Below, piece after piece: positions 1 to 9,915 of a stretch of DNA of 23,234 nucleotides. Below the pieces are notes generated by a model, which worked only from the letters and a program-made list of their open reading frames with translations, made no database searches and had not been told where the DNA came from. Each line of letters opens with the position of its first letter. Position 1 is the stretch's first letter. Origin of the DNA: Nemertoderma westbladi. Its lineage: Eukaryota > Xenacoelomorpha > Nemertodermatida > Nemertodermatidae. The stretch spans positions 1 to 23,234 of the forward strand of contig JAUCBJ010006223.1 in the NCBI GenBank assembly GCA_032718475.1. Reading direction: 5' to 3'. Made by a program: the position numbers and the translations under genes.

Positions 1-362
1 CTGATTTTTTGTTCGTACGTAGGTAATACTTGTCTGGATCCGACCGAAAAAAAAAATTTTCTAAAAAATTTACTGGGGTGGTTATATTGCAGTACCAAAA
101 TTACAAGTAGTGCACAATTTTCACAAAATTTGAAAGTTACGTTTTCGGCTAATTATTTTTCAATACAGGTTGTCTGGGGTGCAAAATACATTGGAAAATA
201 TTTAAAAATGATATGATTACTATAAATGGCTGTTTAGTCCTCTCTGCGTAGGAAAAAAATGAAAAAACAAGTAACCAGCACTTTTCAGTTAGAATACAAA
301 ATTTTTAATTAACTTATACGATGCTATAAATTCACATTTTCAGGTTTTCGACGGCGCTGATT
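1..362. other. AT-rich non-coding DNA, no gene seen
   Basis: No open frame of note and no recognisable protein similarity. The base composition (A/T runs) resembles the tandem-repeat block that follows, so this may be a more diverged flank of the same repeat or of the mobile element carrying it. I see no clear boundary before about 363-400. Confidence 0.5.
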
Positions 363-969
363 TTAATGGAATACATTTCTAATATGCCAGATAATTGCTA
401 CTTGTATTTTTCGGCGTAATTTGGCGAATTTTGTGCTAGCACCAAATTTCGTACCCATCACCAAAAAGTACAAGTTTGCGATGTCCAGTGCTGTTTTTAT
501 TGATTCCATCGGATTCAGGACCCTCATAAACCCGTATAACGCAAGAAACAAGGTGATACTATCTACTGATCGATTTGCATATTTTCCAAAATTTGGTGCT
601 GGCACAACAATTTTCACCCAGCGGCGAAAAATACAAGTTTGAGAACTCTTCTGAAATTTTTACTGATTCCATTGAATTCAGAACCATCACAAACCCGTAT
701 AACGCAAGAAACAAGGTGACACAATCAATTGCTATATTTGATGGTTTTCAAAATTTGGTGCTAGCACCACATTTTGCACCCACATCCGAAAAATACAAGT
801 TTGAGATGTCTAGTTCGATAATTATATATTCCATTGAATTCAGAACAGCCATAAACCTCTAAAACGCAAGAAATAAATTGTCTCAAACAATTTTATCTAT
901 TGAATGGATTTTCAAAATTTCGTGCTAGCACCAAAATTTAAGTTTGATACGCTTGGTGCAACTCGTATA
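363..969. repeat. ~163-bp tandem repeat (left part, about 3.5 units)
   Basis: Landmarks recur at an even spacing. The palindromic word GTGCTAGCAC (or the variant GTGCTGGCAC) lies at 433, 596, 758 and 922, so the period is 162-164 bp. CCCGTATAACGCAAGAAACA lies near 531 and 694, with a diverged copy near 856. Each unit also carries ACAAGTTTGAGATGTC-like and TTCCATTGAATTCAG-like blocks. The palindrome widens to AAATTTG..CAAATTT in some copies. Short open frames across these units read repeat sequence and show no family similarity, so they are not genes. The array is cut by an insertion at 970 and resumes at 3085. Confidence 0.85.
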
Positions 970-3084
970 CAGTACCGCTTTCAAATAACGTCGTATTGGT
1001 TCCTAATAGGATCCAATTAGGATCCAAGTCACTGATTCACTACTATTGGAGTTAGGATTTAATTGGAAATGAAATTTAGCCCAAATTCCAGACTTGGAGG
1101 CACTTAGGATTTGACTTGGATTTCATTAGGAATTTACTTGGAAATCGGCGCTTACTTTGATATCTGGAAGGCGGACTGACTCAGACTATGCTTGTGCTGG
1201 TCCACTTATTCTCTATCCTGTCAATCATTATGTTGTATAGAATGGACTAGACTCGGCCTAAAGTTTGCGTAGTGTTCAGTTCATTACATTGAGGTATGGA
1301 TATCGATGTCATAGGATGGAAGTGTCATATATAAATTTATATAATTAATTAGAGTCCGTTAAACTTAGTTAGAGACTACATTCATCTATCAATAATATAT
1401 CCGACATCCAATATACGTTTGTTTGGGGCCCTATCCAGTTGGTTATAATAAATTGCTAGATTAGTTCCTAAGTAAATATACATTCCGTATCCTTTGTAGT
1501 TGTAAATCATGTATCTGTTTGAACTCAGTAGAAATAATGTGTAATGCGCCATTTTGTAAAGTTCACTGTCACAACATTGAATATGGAGTTTACGTTGTTA
1601 TATTAAAGAAAAACAATTTTCTATTTTGGAACTTCCAGTTGGGGAAAATCCATTATAGGAAGATTACACTCCTCCTACTGTACCTTGTATTACCAGCCTC
1701 TGACGTAAATAATATTTAAAATATAAACTCTAATAGATGAAATCCACACACATCCGCACATAGTTAACGTCCGTCGGCCGGTGGGCTCTGGAATAATTTA
1801 AGATCGGATTGAACTTACAAATAAATGTAGGATCACAACACACACTGTATTTATTACTATTGAACATATTTTGAGTAATAAAGATAAGTAACAATGTTTG
1901 TGTAATTATTAATAGAATAAATATTAGTTTATTTTCATTTATTAGTTTAATTAATAATTAGACAGGGGCTAAAACTGGGCGACTAAATAAATGTATGTTA
2001 TCCACGGGAAATGTTCATTTCCTATACACATTGACATTCTGCTTACTATACAAACACTGCTTGCTGTAAGGGGAGTACAGGGGTAGATAATTGGGTGTTC
2101 AATTATTATTATAGTCTTAAAAATAAATATGGGCTATTAATTATTAGCAGCCCACTTACTGCCTAACACGCTGTATCTCATTGTGTAGTTAAATATCCTT
2201 TCGGCCAATAGTAAGTCATTGATTAGTCCCCAAGGAGGGCTAGGGACTATAGCCCCCCACACCTTGCCCCCCACCCACCCCCCCCCCCTCCCTTCCCGAC
2301 ATAGATAAACTGTAATATTGAAGATAAACTGTAATATTGAATGATATATTTTACTGAAACACACAAGTTTCGTATTTAAACATAACTGCACCCACAAAGC
2401 ACATTACACTCTCCAAGCAGATTCCGCAACATGTCACAATCCGTATCGCTACCACTACGAAAAATAAATGACATAACATCCTACAGGAATTTACAGACCC
2501 TTATGAGTTTAGTGGTTTGTAACAACTTAACCTCTTGGCATATTGATATTAATATTAATTATAAATTATATTTATTATACCATGGAAATGGTTAAATTGC
2601 CAGATCTAAAAAGTTCGCACAATAATTTAAATAAAATTATTAAAAGTTTGACGTCCGAATACAATCAGATTACGCTTTAGCAGCCCAACTACTTGTTGAG
2701 GCGCACTCAACGTGTTGGCGGGCCTATTTTACACAAGCGGCGTTACCTTTACCGTATGGTAGTTAATGTGTCCAGATGTTGAGTTAAAGCCAGTAGTGTG
2801 TTCTTTGCATATTTAACATTAGCCTATGGGGAGTATTGTTGTTGTAAGATAAGTCAGGGGAAGGGAAATACAACTCAAACACTAGACAAAGCGGCTCTCT
2901 TTACTACATTCAGCTATCCCGGGAGGTTGATTGACAGACACTTCTAAGCTTTGATATTTAGCCGCTCTAGGTAGACTTGCATTAGGCAAATTCCAAGTGA
3001 TTTCCTAAAGGTTATTTATTTCCTATTAGGTTCCTATTAGGATCCTATTAGGATCCAATAGGACGTTATTTGAAAGCGTTACTG
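970..3084. mobile_element. Tc1/mariner-like non-autonomous DNA transposon, TA target duplication
   Basis: The left end reads CAGTACCGCTTTCAAATAAC. The right end, reverse-complemented, reads CAGTAACGCTTTCAAATAAC. The similarity continues inward through repeated CCTAATAGGATCC-type words, giving imperfect inverted ends of 100 bp or more with subterminal repeats. TA (within TATA) abuts both ends. The element sits inside the 163-bp tandem repeat. Removing it plus one TA restores the 24-nt spacing between GTTTGA and TTYCAT that intact units show, which fixes the boundaries. TA targets and CAGT-starting ends are typical of Tc1/mariner; the superfamily call is inference. No transposase frame is visible inside. 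The interior holds a C-rich stretch (about 2252-2297) and a ~19-bp tandem duplication near 2304-2342. Confidence 0.75.
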
Positions 3085-3290
3085 TATATTTCATCGAAAC
3101 CAGAACCCCAAAAAACCCCAATTGCGTAAAACACAAGTTTCAAACAATCAATTTACAAAATTGACATATTTCAAAATTTGGTGCTGGCACCAAAATTTGG
3201 CACCCACCGAAAAAAACAAGTTTGAAATTTCTAAATCAATTTATATAAATTTCATCCAATTTCTAACACCAAAAAAACCGGTGTAAATCA
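3085..3290. repeat. 163-bp tandem repeat, right part after the insertion
   Basis: The repeat resumes directly after the inserted element with TTTCATCGAAACCAGAACC, the counterpart of TTCCATTGAATTCAGAAC in earlier units. It reaches another GTGCTGGCAC landmark at 3181 and an ACAAGTTTGAAATTTC block after it. With the insertion removed, this landmark is about 142 bp from the previous one, so this unit has lost roughly 20 bp. The similarity fades near 3290. Confidence 0.8.
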
Positions 3291-4240
3291 AAAATAGAGA
3301 TGTTACAATTAATATTTAATGAAATGTAATTTTCAAAAAACGTCTCAAAAAAAGTGCCAAAAGTAGGGTTAAAAAATGGTGCTATAACTCGAAAAGTACC
3401 CAATATTTTTGAAAACGGTTTTCACTACTAGGAAGACAATATATTTTTAGGAAAAGTCATAAAATTTCAGATTCCCAACTGCGTTTGTTTCAGAATTATA
3501 ATAAAAAAACCACGGGGGGGGATCATATTGAGCCCCCCCCCCCCCCCGGGTTTAATAGGGTTAATGTAGCTTCAGTTAGTAGGCCTAGCAAACATTGTAG
3601 TTACAGGACGACAAACAGCACTCTTCTACAGTATTTAGACTAACTTGGGACGCATAACGATTTGTCTAAATGGATCTGATGTTGTAATTTAAAATCATCG
3701 TGCTACTGTAGCGCTCTTTATGGTCTCTGTTTCACTATTACAGTATATAATTGAATGCCAATAATAAAGATCTCACGGCTCTGTGTAGACCGACACAGAG
3801 CTTATTAAAAGAACACTGTGTAAAATACACTTCGGACCACAAAGCACAACCATAAATTGTAGAGCTAACGCTGTTGAAAACGTATAGTTTTACGTTAACG
3901 CTACAATAATTAAACTTTCTATTCAGAATATTTGAGCGACAGTAAAATTTGCGGGATTGAGCATTTATAATCACTATCATCACAGAAATCCGATGAAATT
4001 AAATGTCCTACCTGTAAATACTTAAATTCATCTACAACAGCTAAAACAAGAGAATTCAAATATACTGGAGAAAAACTAAAGAAGTATCGACTTCTATAAC
4101 GGAGGTACAGTACAGTTCACACATTTAGACTTCTTTGTATTAAATGCCATATAATTATGTTATGCAAATTCCATGTACACATCTACAGTAGTAAGGTCTG
4201 CAATGCACACGGATTAGTCGATATTATACAAATACAGTAT
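3291..4240. other. non-coding DNA with opposed G/C homopolymer runs
   Basis: No gene recognised. The stretch has G8 at 3514-3521 and C15 at 3533-3547, separated by 11 bases. These two runs could pair as a hairpin. The rest is AT-rich unique-looking sequence with scattered TACAGTA words (near 3629, 3740 and 4090). Confidence 0.6.
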
Positions 4241-4248
4241 CATCCACG
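4241..4248. repeat. left 8-bp target-site duplication CATCCACG
   Basis: CATCCACG here is identical to 5378-5385. The flanking bases differ on both sides, so the duplication is exactly 8 bp. It borders the inverted ends of the foldback element between them. Confidence 0.8.
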
Positions 4249-5377
4249 GGTAATGGTGAAAAATATCGAGACTTGAAAAATACCGAGAATAAAAATAACG
4301 AGAGTAAAAATATCGAGAGTAAAAATAACGAGTGTTGAAAATTAACGTGATTAAAAAATATCGAGAGTAAAAATAACGCGAGATGAAAAATATCGAAAAT
4401 AACGAGTGTTGAAAAATATCGAGAGTAAATATATTGAGTGTTGAAAAATATCGAGTGTTGAAAAATATCGAGAGTAAAAATATCGAGTGTTGAAAAATAT
4501 CGAGAGTAAAAATAACGAGTTTGAAAAATATCGAGTGTTGAAAAATATCGAGAGTAAAAATAACGCGTGTTGAAAAATATCGAGTGTTGAAAAATATCGA
4601 GAATAAAAATATTGCATTTTGCGCGAGCATTTTATTTAGAATTATGGGACAATATTTCAGTGCATGGGTTACAACAGTGCAAGTGCAAATAAATGGCCAT
4701 TAACACCTTGGGTACCCATTTATCAGATTTATTATACTAGCTAGTTTTTGTTATTTTTTAATAAATATTATAGAAGAAGTGCTAGCTATCAATTTTGATA
4801 AATATTTTTGTTCTAGAACACATTCTTTTGTACTAGAACATTTTTAGGAAAAAAATTATCATACAACCCTCATTAAAAAAAATATTTTTACTCTCGATAT
4901 TTTTCAACACTCGATATTTTTCAGTAGTCGATATTTTTACTCTCGATATTTTTCAACACTCGACATTTTTCAGCACTCGTTATTTTTAATCTCGATATTT
5001 TTACTTTCGATATTTTTACTCTCGATATTTTTTGAACTCTCGATATTATCGTTATTTTTCAACACTCGATATTTTTACTCTCGATATTTTTCAACACTCG
5101 ATATTTTTACTCTCGATATTTTTCAACACTCGATATTTTTCAACAGTCGATACTTTTAATCTCGATATTTTTACTTTCGATGTTTTTACTCTCGATATTT
5201 TTTGAACTCTCGATATTATCGTTATTTTTCAACACTCGATATTTTTACTCTCGATATTTTTACTCTCGATATTTTTTGAACTCTCGATATTATCGTTATT
5301 TTTCAACACTCGATATTTTTACTCGCGTTATTTTTACTCTCGAGATTTTTCATGTCTCGCTATTTTTTAATATAACC
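4249..5377. mobile_element. foldback/MITE-like element made of two opposed minisatellite arrays
   Basis: The ends are imperfect inverted repeats (19 of 24 positions). The left begins GGTAATGGTGAAAAATATCG; the reverse-complemented right begins GGTTATATTAAAAAATAGCG; both continue into AGAC. Inside the left end (about 4256-4616) are 15-17 bp units of the form TATCGAGAGTAAAAA and TATCGAGTGTTGAAAAA. From about 4885 to 5365 the same units run in reverse orientation (ACTCTCGATATTTTT, CAACACTCGATATTTTT). The spacer (4617-4884) is AT-rich without a gene. The right array also contains a ~171-bp internal duplication, marked by GAACTCTCGATATTATCG near 5033 and 5204, with a further copy about 74 bp on. 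An 8-bp target duplication flanks the element, as in hAT and some other DNA transposon superfamilies. No transposase is present. Frames reading repeated YSRYF/DIFQH peptides are repeat artefacts. Confidence 0.8.
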
Positions 5378-5385
5378 CATCCACG
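5378..5385. repeat. right 8-bp target-site duplication CATCCACG
   Basis: Identical to 4241-4248 and directly outside the terminal inverted repeat. Confidence 0.8.
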
Positions 5386-5454
5386 AAGATTAAATGGTTT
5401 ACCAACAATACATTTAGATTACATCCTATACCAAGCTCATTAAGATTAATGCTA

Positions 5455-5705
5455 AGCTCGCTAATAAAAAAAAATTAAAAAGACGCGGAGACAGAGGGCT
5501 TCCTTGCCTAACGCCGTTAGAACAAGGAAATGGTTCAGATTTGAAACCATTCCATACGGCACGCATAGACTGATGGGAATACATAAAATCTAAAATGCGC
5601 ACTAAAAATATCGGCATATTATTACATTCTATTAGTTTGTGAAATAAAATACGGTGATTTAATTATCAAAAGCTTATAGAAAGGCAATGACCCCGTCAAC
5701 TAGAA
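5455..5705 (-). pseudogene. LINE (non-LTR retrotransposon) reverse transcriptase fragment, broken
   Basis: On the minus strand an open stretch reads NHRILFHKLIECNNMPIFLV, then YSHQSMRAVWNGFKSEPF, then SNGVRQGSPLSPRLFNF. This is the reverse transcriptase palm around the conserved QG..LSP block of LINE elements. Just upstream (about 5665-5700) another frame reads VIAFL, a stop, then AFDN, matching the motif A region (the usual D..KAFD). At least one stop and one frameshift separate the two parts. The conserved FADD catalytic block that should follow is missing; similarity ends near 5455. The fragment lies immediately outside the foldback element. The clade (CR1/L2-like or related) is not resolved. 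Confidence 0.85.
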
Positions 5706-6875
5706 CATTAATTTGTTACGGTTACTTGCGATAATACAGTAATAATAAAAAATAGTTAAATATACCCCTACTGTATAGTGGTCTCCCCAAATGTTTGCTA
5801 CAGTATATTTGATGCCCCAGAGGCCAGAGACACCCCCAACTGTTTCAGGTGGTTCCACTTTAGATTGGTTATTTTTTCGCAGATTTGCCCAGAACTTATA
5901 ACAATAATTGTCATCTACAGTATAGAGATGTAGTCAGTTTATCGCTCCGAATAGTTTCTGCATTATGCATAATGGCCCGTAATCGAAGTTTAAACTTTGC
6001 CCGCAAGCGAGTCATTAATTGGAACTGCATCCCCGTCCGAGGGCTCCCTTCCGCTCGCCAATGCAGGAAACACTGGTATAAGAGCAATGGAAATAATTAC
6101 ACACCGACGATATTGAATAAAAATCAATGTTACTAATACGGGAGTTCAGATAGGCCCTACTGTATAGAGGACGAATGTAATAATGAAATATTATTATATA
6201 TATTATTATTGTTTTTTCCTGTAATCGAACTCTATCTCATACCTTATACTTACAGTATATGTTTTATACAGTATTATCCTGTGCATCTTGTGGAAATTGT
6301 TAATAAAAGTTTACAAGAGTTTGATTATTTTCTAAAAGGGGTGATAGGAGGGGTTTATTACGGTACCATATCGAATGCTAAAGTGTGCAGTGTTCTTAAT
6401 ACAAATTGCTGGTTCCTGTTCCTGAATGGTTCTTAATTCATATTGAATTATATTGCCAGGGCCGACACAGCAAGGGGTTTGCACTTTAAAGGAATAATGC
6501 TGCTGCCAGATAGTGGGTACTTTCACCCAGGTGTTTAACATTTAAGTCACATTATGCATTACAGCATTATAATGATAGTAATTAGCCTAATTATTGCAGC
6601 CTACCGGTTATCGGTACCGGTATGCTTCTGGCCTACAGTTGTACAGTATCCTGTAGCCTATATCAGTATATTGCTGTATTCTGGTATTGGTATCGTATCC
6701 GTATCACAGTACTCAGTAGTCAGTACTACAGTACCGGTACTTACTACAGCGCAGTACGGTACGGTCTGACGGTAGTATCATAATGCCTGATTACACAACT
6801 GCAGCTGAACTGCGCCTTGCAGCGTTGTTATTCCATACTGCCATAGGCCTACACTACACAGCTACAGGCCATTCT
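5706..6875. other. non-coding DNA rich in palindromic words
   Basis: No convincing gene; the short open frames have no recognisable domains. From about 6595 to 6770 the sequence is packed with TACAGTA, GTACCGGTA and related words. This could be decayed repeat DNA. No tRNA or rRNA seen. Confidence 0.5.
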
Positions 6876-7400
6876 GCTAAGTAGGGCATGTACGCCGAAC
6901 GCGTTCGGCGCACAATTTTTTCCATAATTTGGAGCAGGCGCAGAAAATTGAGAGCGCAGCGCGCAGGCGCAGAAAATTTAGAGCGCGGCGCGACAGGCGC
7001 AGGCGCAGAAAATTGATAGCTCGGCTCAGACTTGCACTACAGGTCAGTACCGGTAAGTAGACCTACCCGCTACCCCTGGCAGTCTGCTGACTACCGGTAA
7101 CAGGGTAATGACAATACAGATAAGACTGCAAGAAATACTGAAATAATAAGCCTCCTACTTGCTACTTGGCTGCTTGGTGTGCTTTAGGCCAGTACAGCAG
7201 TAGGCAGGCAGGTACGTGGTAGGAGATTTCGCGCAGTATTTCTGCTGTGCGCGCCAATCTCGCGCAGAATTTCTGCTGCGCGCGCCAATCTCGCGCAGTT
7301 TTTCTGCTGCGCACGCGGATTTTGCACTGTTTTCGACTGCGCAGGCGCACATTTTTTTCTGCGCCGCGTCGCGCTCGGCGCACAAAAAAATCACTTAGCA
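6876..7400. repeat. GC-rich inverted-repeat block with opposed ~30-bp minisatellites
   Basis: The left part (about 6933-7025) has three units resembling GCAGGCGCAGAAAATTGAGA, with GCGCAGCGC joins. The right part (7227-7319) has three 31-bp units resembling TCTCGCGCAGAATTTCTGCT followed by GCGCGCGCCAA. The two unit types share GCGCAGAAAATT in opposite orientation. The outer borders are also roughly inverted: left TGCTAAGT..CGCCGAACGCG; right, reverse-complemented, TGCTAAGT..CGCCGAGCGCG. This looks like a foldback element, but I found no clear target duplication and the exact ends are uncertain. Alanine/arginine-rich frames here are repeat artefacts. Confidence 0.6.
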
Positions 7401-7836
7401 TACGGGGCTACAGGCCTATTCCAGTTCCTGATATGCTACGCTACACGCTACGTCCTGAGACTGACTGACTGAAACCTAACTGCCTAACTGTCGTGTAGAA
7501 CTGCCTAAGGATTAAAGAATATTTAATTTAATTAAGGAGTGCAGGAGTGTGTAGATTTTGGAATGAAATTGCTGAATTGTATTCCTAAATAAGAAACCCA
7601 GGTCAAAAAGTTCTTATTTAAGGACTTTTAGTATTTAGAACTTATTAGTACAATTTCGATGACCTTAAATGAGTTAAAAAAGGTACCGGTAAATTTAAAA
7701 AATCCCTCTTATTTAGGAACTGGTCGTATTTTTGACGCAATTTTAACGCTTGTCAGCTTGTAGAAAAAGAACCGGACGGTGAAATCGAGATGTTATCTGG
7801 TTTCTTGCATTATGTTCAAGAAAAACTGAGGACCTT
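7401..7836. other. non-coding DNA, nothing recognised
   Basis: AT-rich sequence with a TACCGGTA word near 7683. No open frame of note and no obvious repeat borders. The 5' part of the adjacent LINE copy may have decayed into the right edge of this stretch. Confidence 0.45.
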
Positions 7837-8433
7837 CGAATACGTAAGGAAAGGGCATGGGCAGCCTTGAATAGGCTTTCCCGGATTTGGAAGTCACGTA
7901 GCTGCGTAGGATTAATCGGAAACTTAAGGTCCGATTATTTAGAGCAGCCGTAGTTCCAGTACTCCTGACTCCCCTATGGGAGTCCATGCTGGGCTCTAAC
8001 CTGTCTAACTGAACTGCCTGACTGCTGAGGACACCAAATCTTTGGATGGCACATTCACAAGATGCTACACCGGGTTCACTGTGTCGTGTGTCAAGTACAA
8101 TGCAGTGCACACATCTCCAACCAGTCACTATACTGCTATATAACATTGATGTGTCTCATTGGTTCCCACAAGCAGACAAGCTTGACACTAGAACAAAGCC
8201 GCCTCCGCTTTGCAGGACATTGCTTTCGCCGTGAGGACCAGCCAGTGCATAATCTTGTGCTTTGGCTGCCTCATGGAGTGAATAAGCATGGTGGACAGCC
8301 ACAGCCCATGACTTTCTTGAGACGCATCTTAAAGGACACTGGCCTTGAAGATGCGGATGATCTAGCAAATGTCATGGGTGATAGGGAGTTGTGGTGGCTC
8401 AATTTTGTCGACAAGCCAGCACAGCATTCTTAA
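7837..8433 (+). pseudogene. 3' end of a LINE ORF (post-RT region to stop), frameshifted
   Basis: Translation in shifting frames gives RIRKERAWAALNRLSRIWKS (7837 on), then KVRLFRAAVVPVLL (about 7940-7980), then LDG.FTRCYT. An open run reads LEQSRLRFAGHCFRRED, LVLWLPHG, GGQPQPMTFL and LKDTGLEDADDLANVMGDRE, ending at TAA 8431-8433. This order is typical of the C-terminal part of animal LINE polyproteins: the connection after the RT, then RLRFAGHC..R, LVLW..HG, G.P..T, LKDTGL and DR..W. Frame changes (for example near 7925) and the lost YGSE segment mark it as dead. It may belong to the same family as the copy at 19775-20440, but the two fragments do not overlap enough to prove it. Confidence 0.85.
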
Positions 8434-8463
8434 AAATGCAGCTGCAATGCAGCATGCCGATCC

Positions 8464-8479
8464 TAGTAGTAGTAGTAGT
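8464..8479 (+). repeat. (TAG)n tail at the LINE 3' end
   Basis: Five TAG units begin about 30 bp after the LINE stop codon. A short 3' UTR ending in a trinucleotide microsatellite is a known feature of RTE-type and some other LINE clades, so this is probably the 3' terminus of the copy at 7837-8433. Confidence 0.6.
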
Positions 8480-8546
8480 CTGGTAGTAGTGAGGCGGTAC
8501 GCAGTCATGCACATGCAGTAGCGGGGGTAACAGATGATTTTTCACT

Positions 8547-8563
8547 CCCCCCCCCCCCCCCCC
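8547..8563 (+). repeat. C17 homopolymer tract
   Basis: Seventeen consecutive C bases, one of several long poly-C tracts in the window. Confidence 0.95.
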
Positions 8564-8685
8564 ATGCACAATCCAATCACCTATTGCCTATCCCCGCCGT
8601 CGCCGTCTGTTAAAATTTCCTAGCTGCCTAGCTACTGAGCTAGTGCTGGGCAGCTGGGTACAGTCCAACAGTCACGTTTCGGGGG

Positions 8686-9607
8686 GGTCCGACGAATTTG
8701 TACAAAAAAGTACAAAAAAATACAAAATAGTACAAAAGAATACAAAAGAGTACAATAAAGTGCAAAAATAGTACAAAAGAGTGCAAAAATAGTAGGCCTA
8801 CAAAAGAGTACAAACGAGTGAGAAACGCTTGCAAAACGTGTATCCAAGTATAGTTCAAATCGTTTTGAGGGGCGCACATGATTGCAAAATAAAACAAAGC
8901 ATTGTCTGATTGTGGGGCGAGCCATGCATTGAGCGGGGGCTGATCTAGCAGTCGAGAGTAGGCCTTTATTACAATACAATCATGAGTTTTAATGCAGCCT
9001 TTTGTGTTCAAAAAAACACAAAAATCGGTCCCAAGCCCGCAAAATTGCAGAGGGAGAACTCAATAAAGTTGCAGATAGAGGCGTACATACAGACATACAT
9101 AGCCTACATAATGCTGTTGCTGTAATGTACAGTAGCATACAGTCTATCCTTCAGTATATGGGCTACTTTAAGACTTAGCCTAATTTTTGAGTCTCAGTTA
9201 TAGGAGTTTTATCTACCCACTGCATAGTATTGCATTATATTGTATTATACGAACTGTAGCCTATTTCTACTTGTAAGCCAGTCAAAATCTACATGAATCA
9301 AAGTTCTGTCAATCATTTCATACTGACCACAGAACCAAGGCCGCTAGTGATTGACACTGTCAGACTGTAGCGGCGCATATTTCGGTCCTGTTGCATTTGC
9401 TTACAATTAATTATAGGCCTATTTGTATATAAAAGTGTAGTGTAGTGTAGACTACCGGTACACTGGCTGACTGGTATACACGTTTTGTATGCGTTTCTCA
9501 CTCGTTTGTACTCTTTTGTACTCTTTTTGCACTCTTTTGTACTATTTTTGCACTTTATTGTACTCTTTTGTACTATTTTGTACTTTTTTGTACAGATTCG
9601 TCGGACC
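8686..9607. mobile_element. inverted-repeat element with ~10-bp unit arrays in both arms
   Basis: The left arm (8686-8845) begins GGTCCGACGAATTTGTACAA. The reverse complement of the right arm (9473-9607) begins GGTCCGACGAATCTGTACAA. Both then run through units of about 10 bp (GTACAAAAGA, GTGCAAAAAT) and end in GAGTGAGAAACGC..AAAACGTGTAT. The left arm is about 25 bp longer because of unit number and an inserted TAGGCCTA-containing segment. The ~630-bp spacer holds no recognised gene. No clean target duplication is visible. The right border lies about 310 bp upstream of the IQSEC start codon, so the element may sit in its promoter or 5' UTR region. Confidence 0.75.
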
Positions 9608-9776
9608 GTATTTGCGTTAAGTTCTATAACCGCATATCACCTTCTGGGACAGACGATAATCTATGTATAATAACGATTGGACGTTAAACACTAAACAGTG
9701 GTCCAATTTAAAATAATGACAAGGTATTCTTCTACATAACTAAACTATATATTTTGACTTATTTAAGGGAGAACCG

Positions 9777-9782
9777 GTAAGT
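9777..9782 (+). promoter_or_regulatory. candidate splice donor upstream of IQSEC
   Basis: The sequence ACCG|GTAAGTG is a near-perfect U2 donor. If used, an exon would end at 9776, upstream of the IQSEC coding region. It could mark a non-coding first exon or an alternative N-terminal exon. It also overlaps the over-represented word family ACCGGTA, so chance is a real alternative. Confidence 0.25.
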
Positions 9783-9915
9783 GTATCTTTATGCCAAAAC
9801 GTCTTCGACCGAAAAGTCTCCTACCCCAATTTGTTTTGTTAGTTACTACTGGTTGACCAGGATATATATATCTGTATATATTAATGCTCTGGCAGCAGTT
9901 TTTTATAAATTTACA

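Noticed and set aside
1519-1719. 66-codon frame inside the TA-target element as a transposase piece
   Set aside because: No DD(E/D) catalytic motif or helix-turn-helix similarity is visible.
4214-4630. Open frames reading repeated YSRYF/FNTRYF peptides
   Set aside because: They are translations of the 15-17 bp minisatellite and break where unit length changes.
6890-7390. CpG-island promoter
   Set aside because: The CpG density comes from tandem repeat units, and no gene starts nearby.
7155-7468. Overlapping alanine/arginine-rich open frames on both strands
   Set aside because: They translate the 31-bp GCGC-rich repeats; no family similarity.
9781-9915. In-frame extension of IQSEC by 45 codons upstream of the ATG
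   Set aside because: It starts with GTG directly after a TAA and contains no ATG before 9916. The peptide does not resemble IQSEC N-termini.
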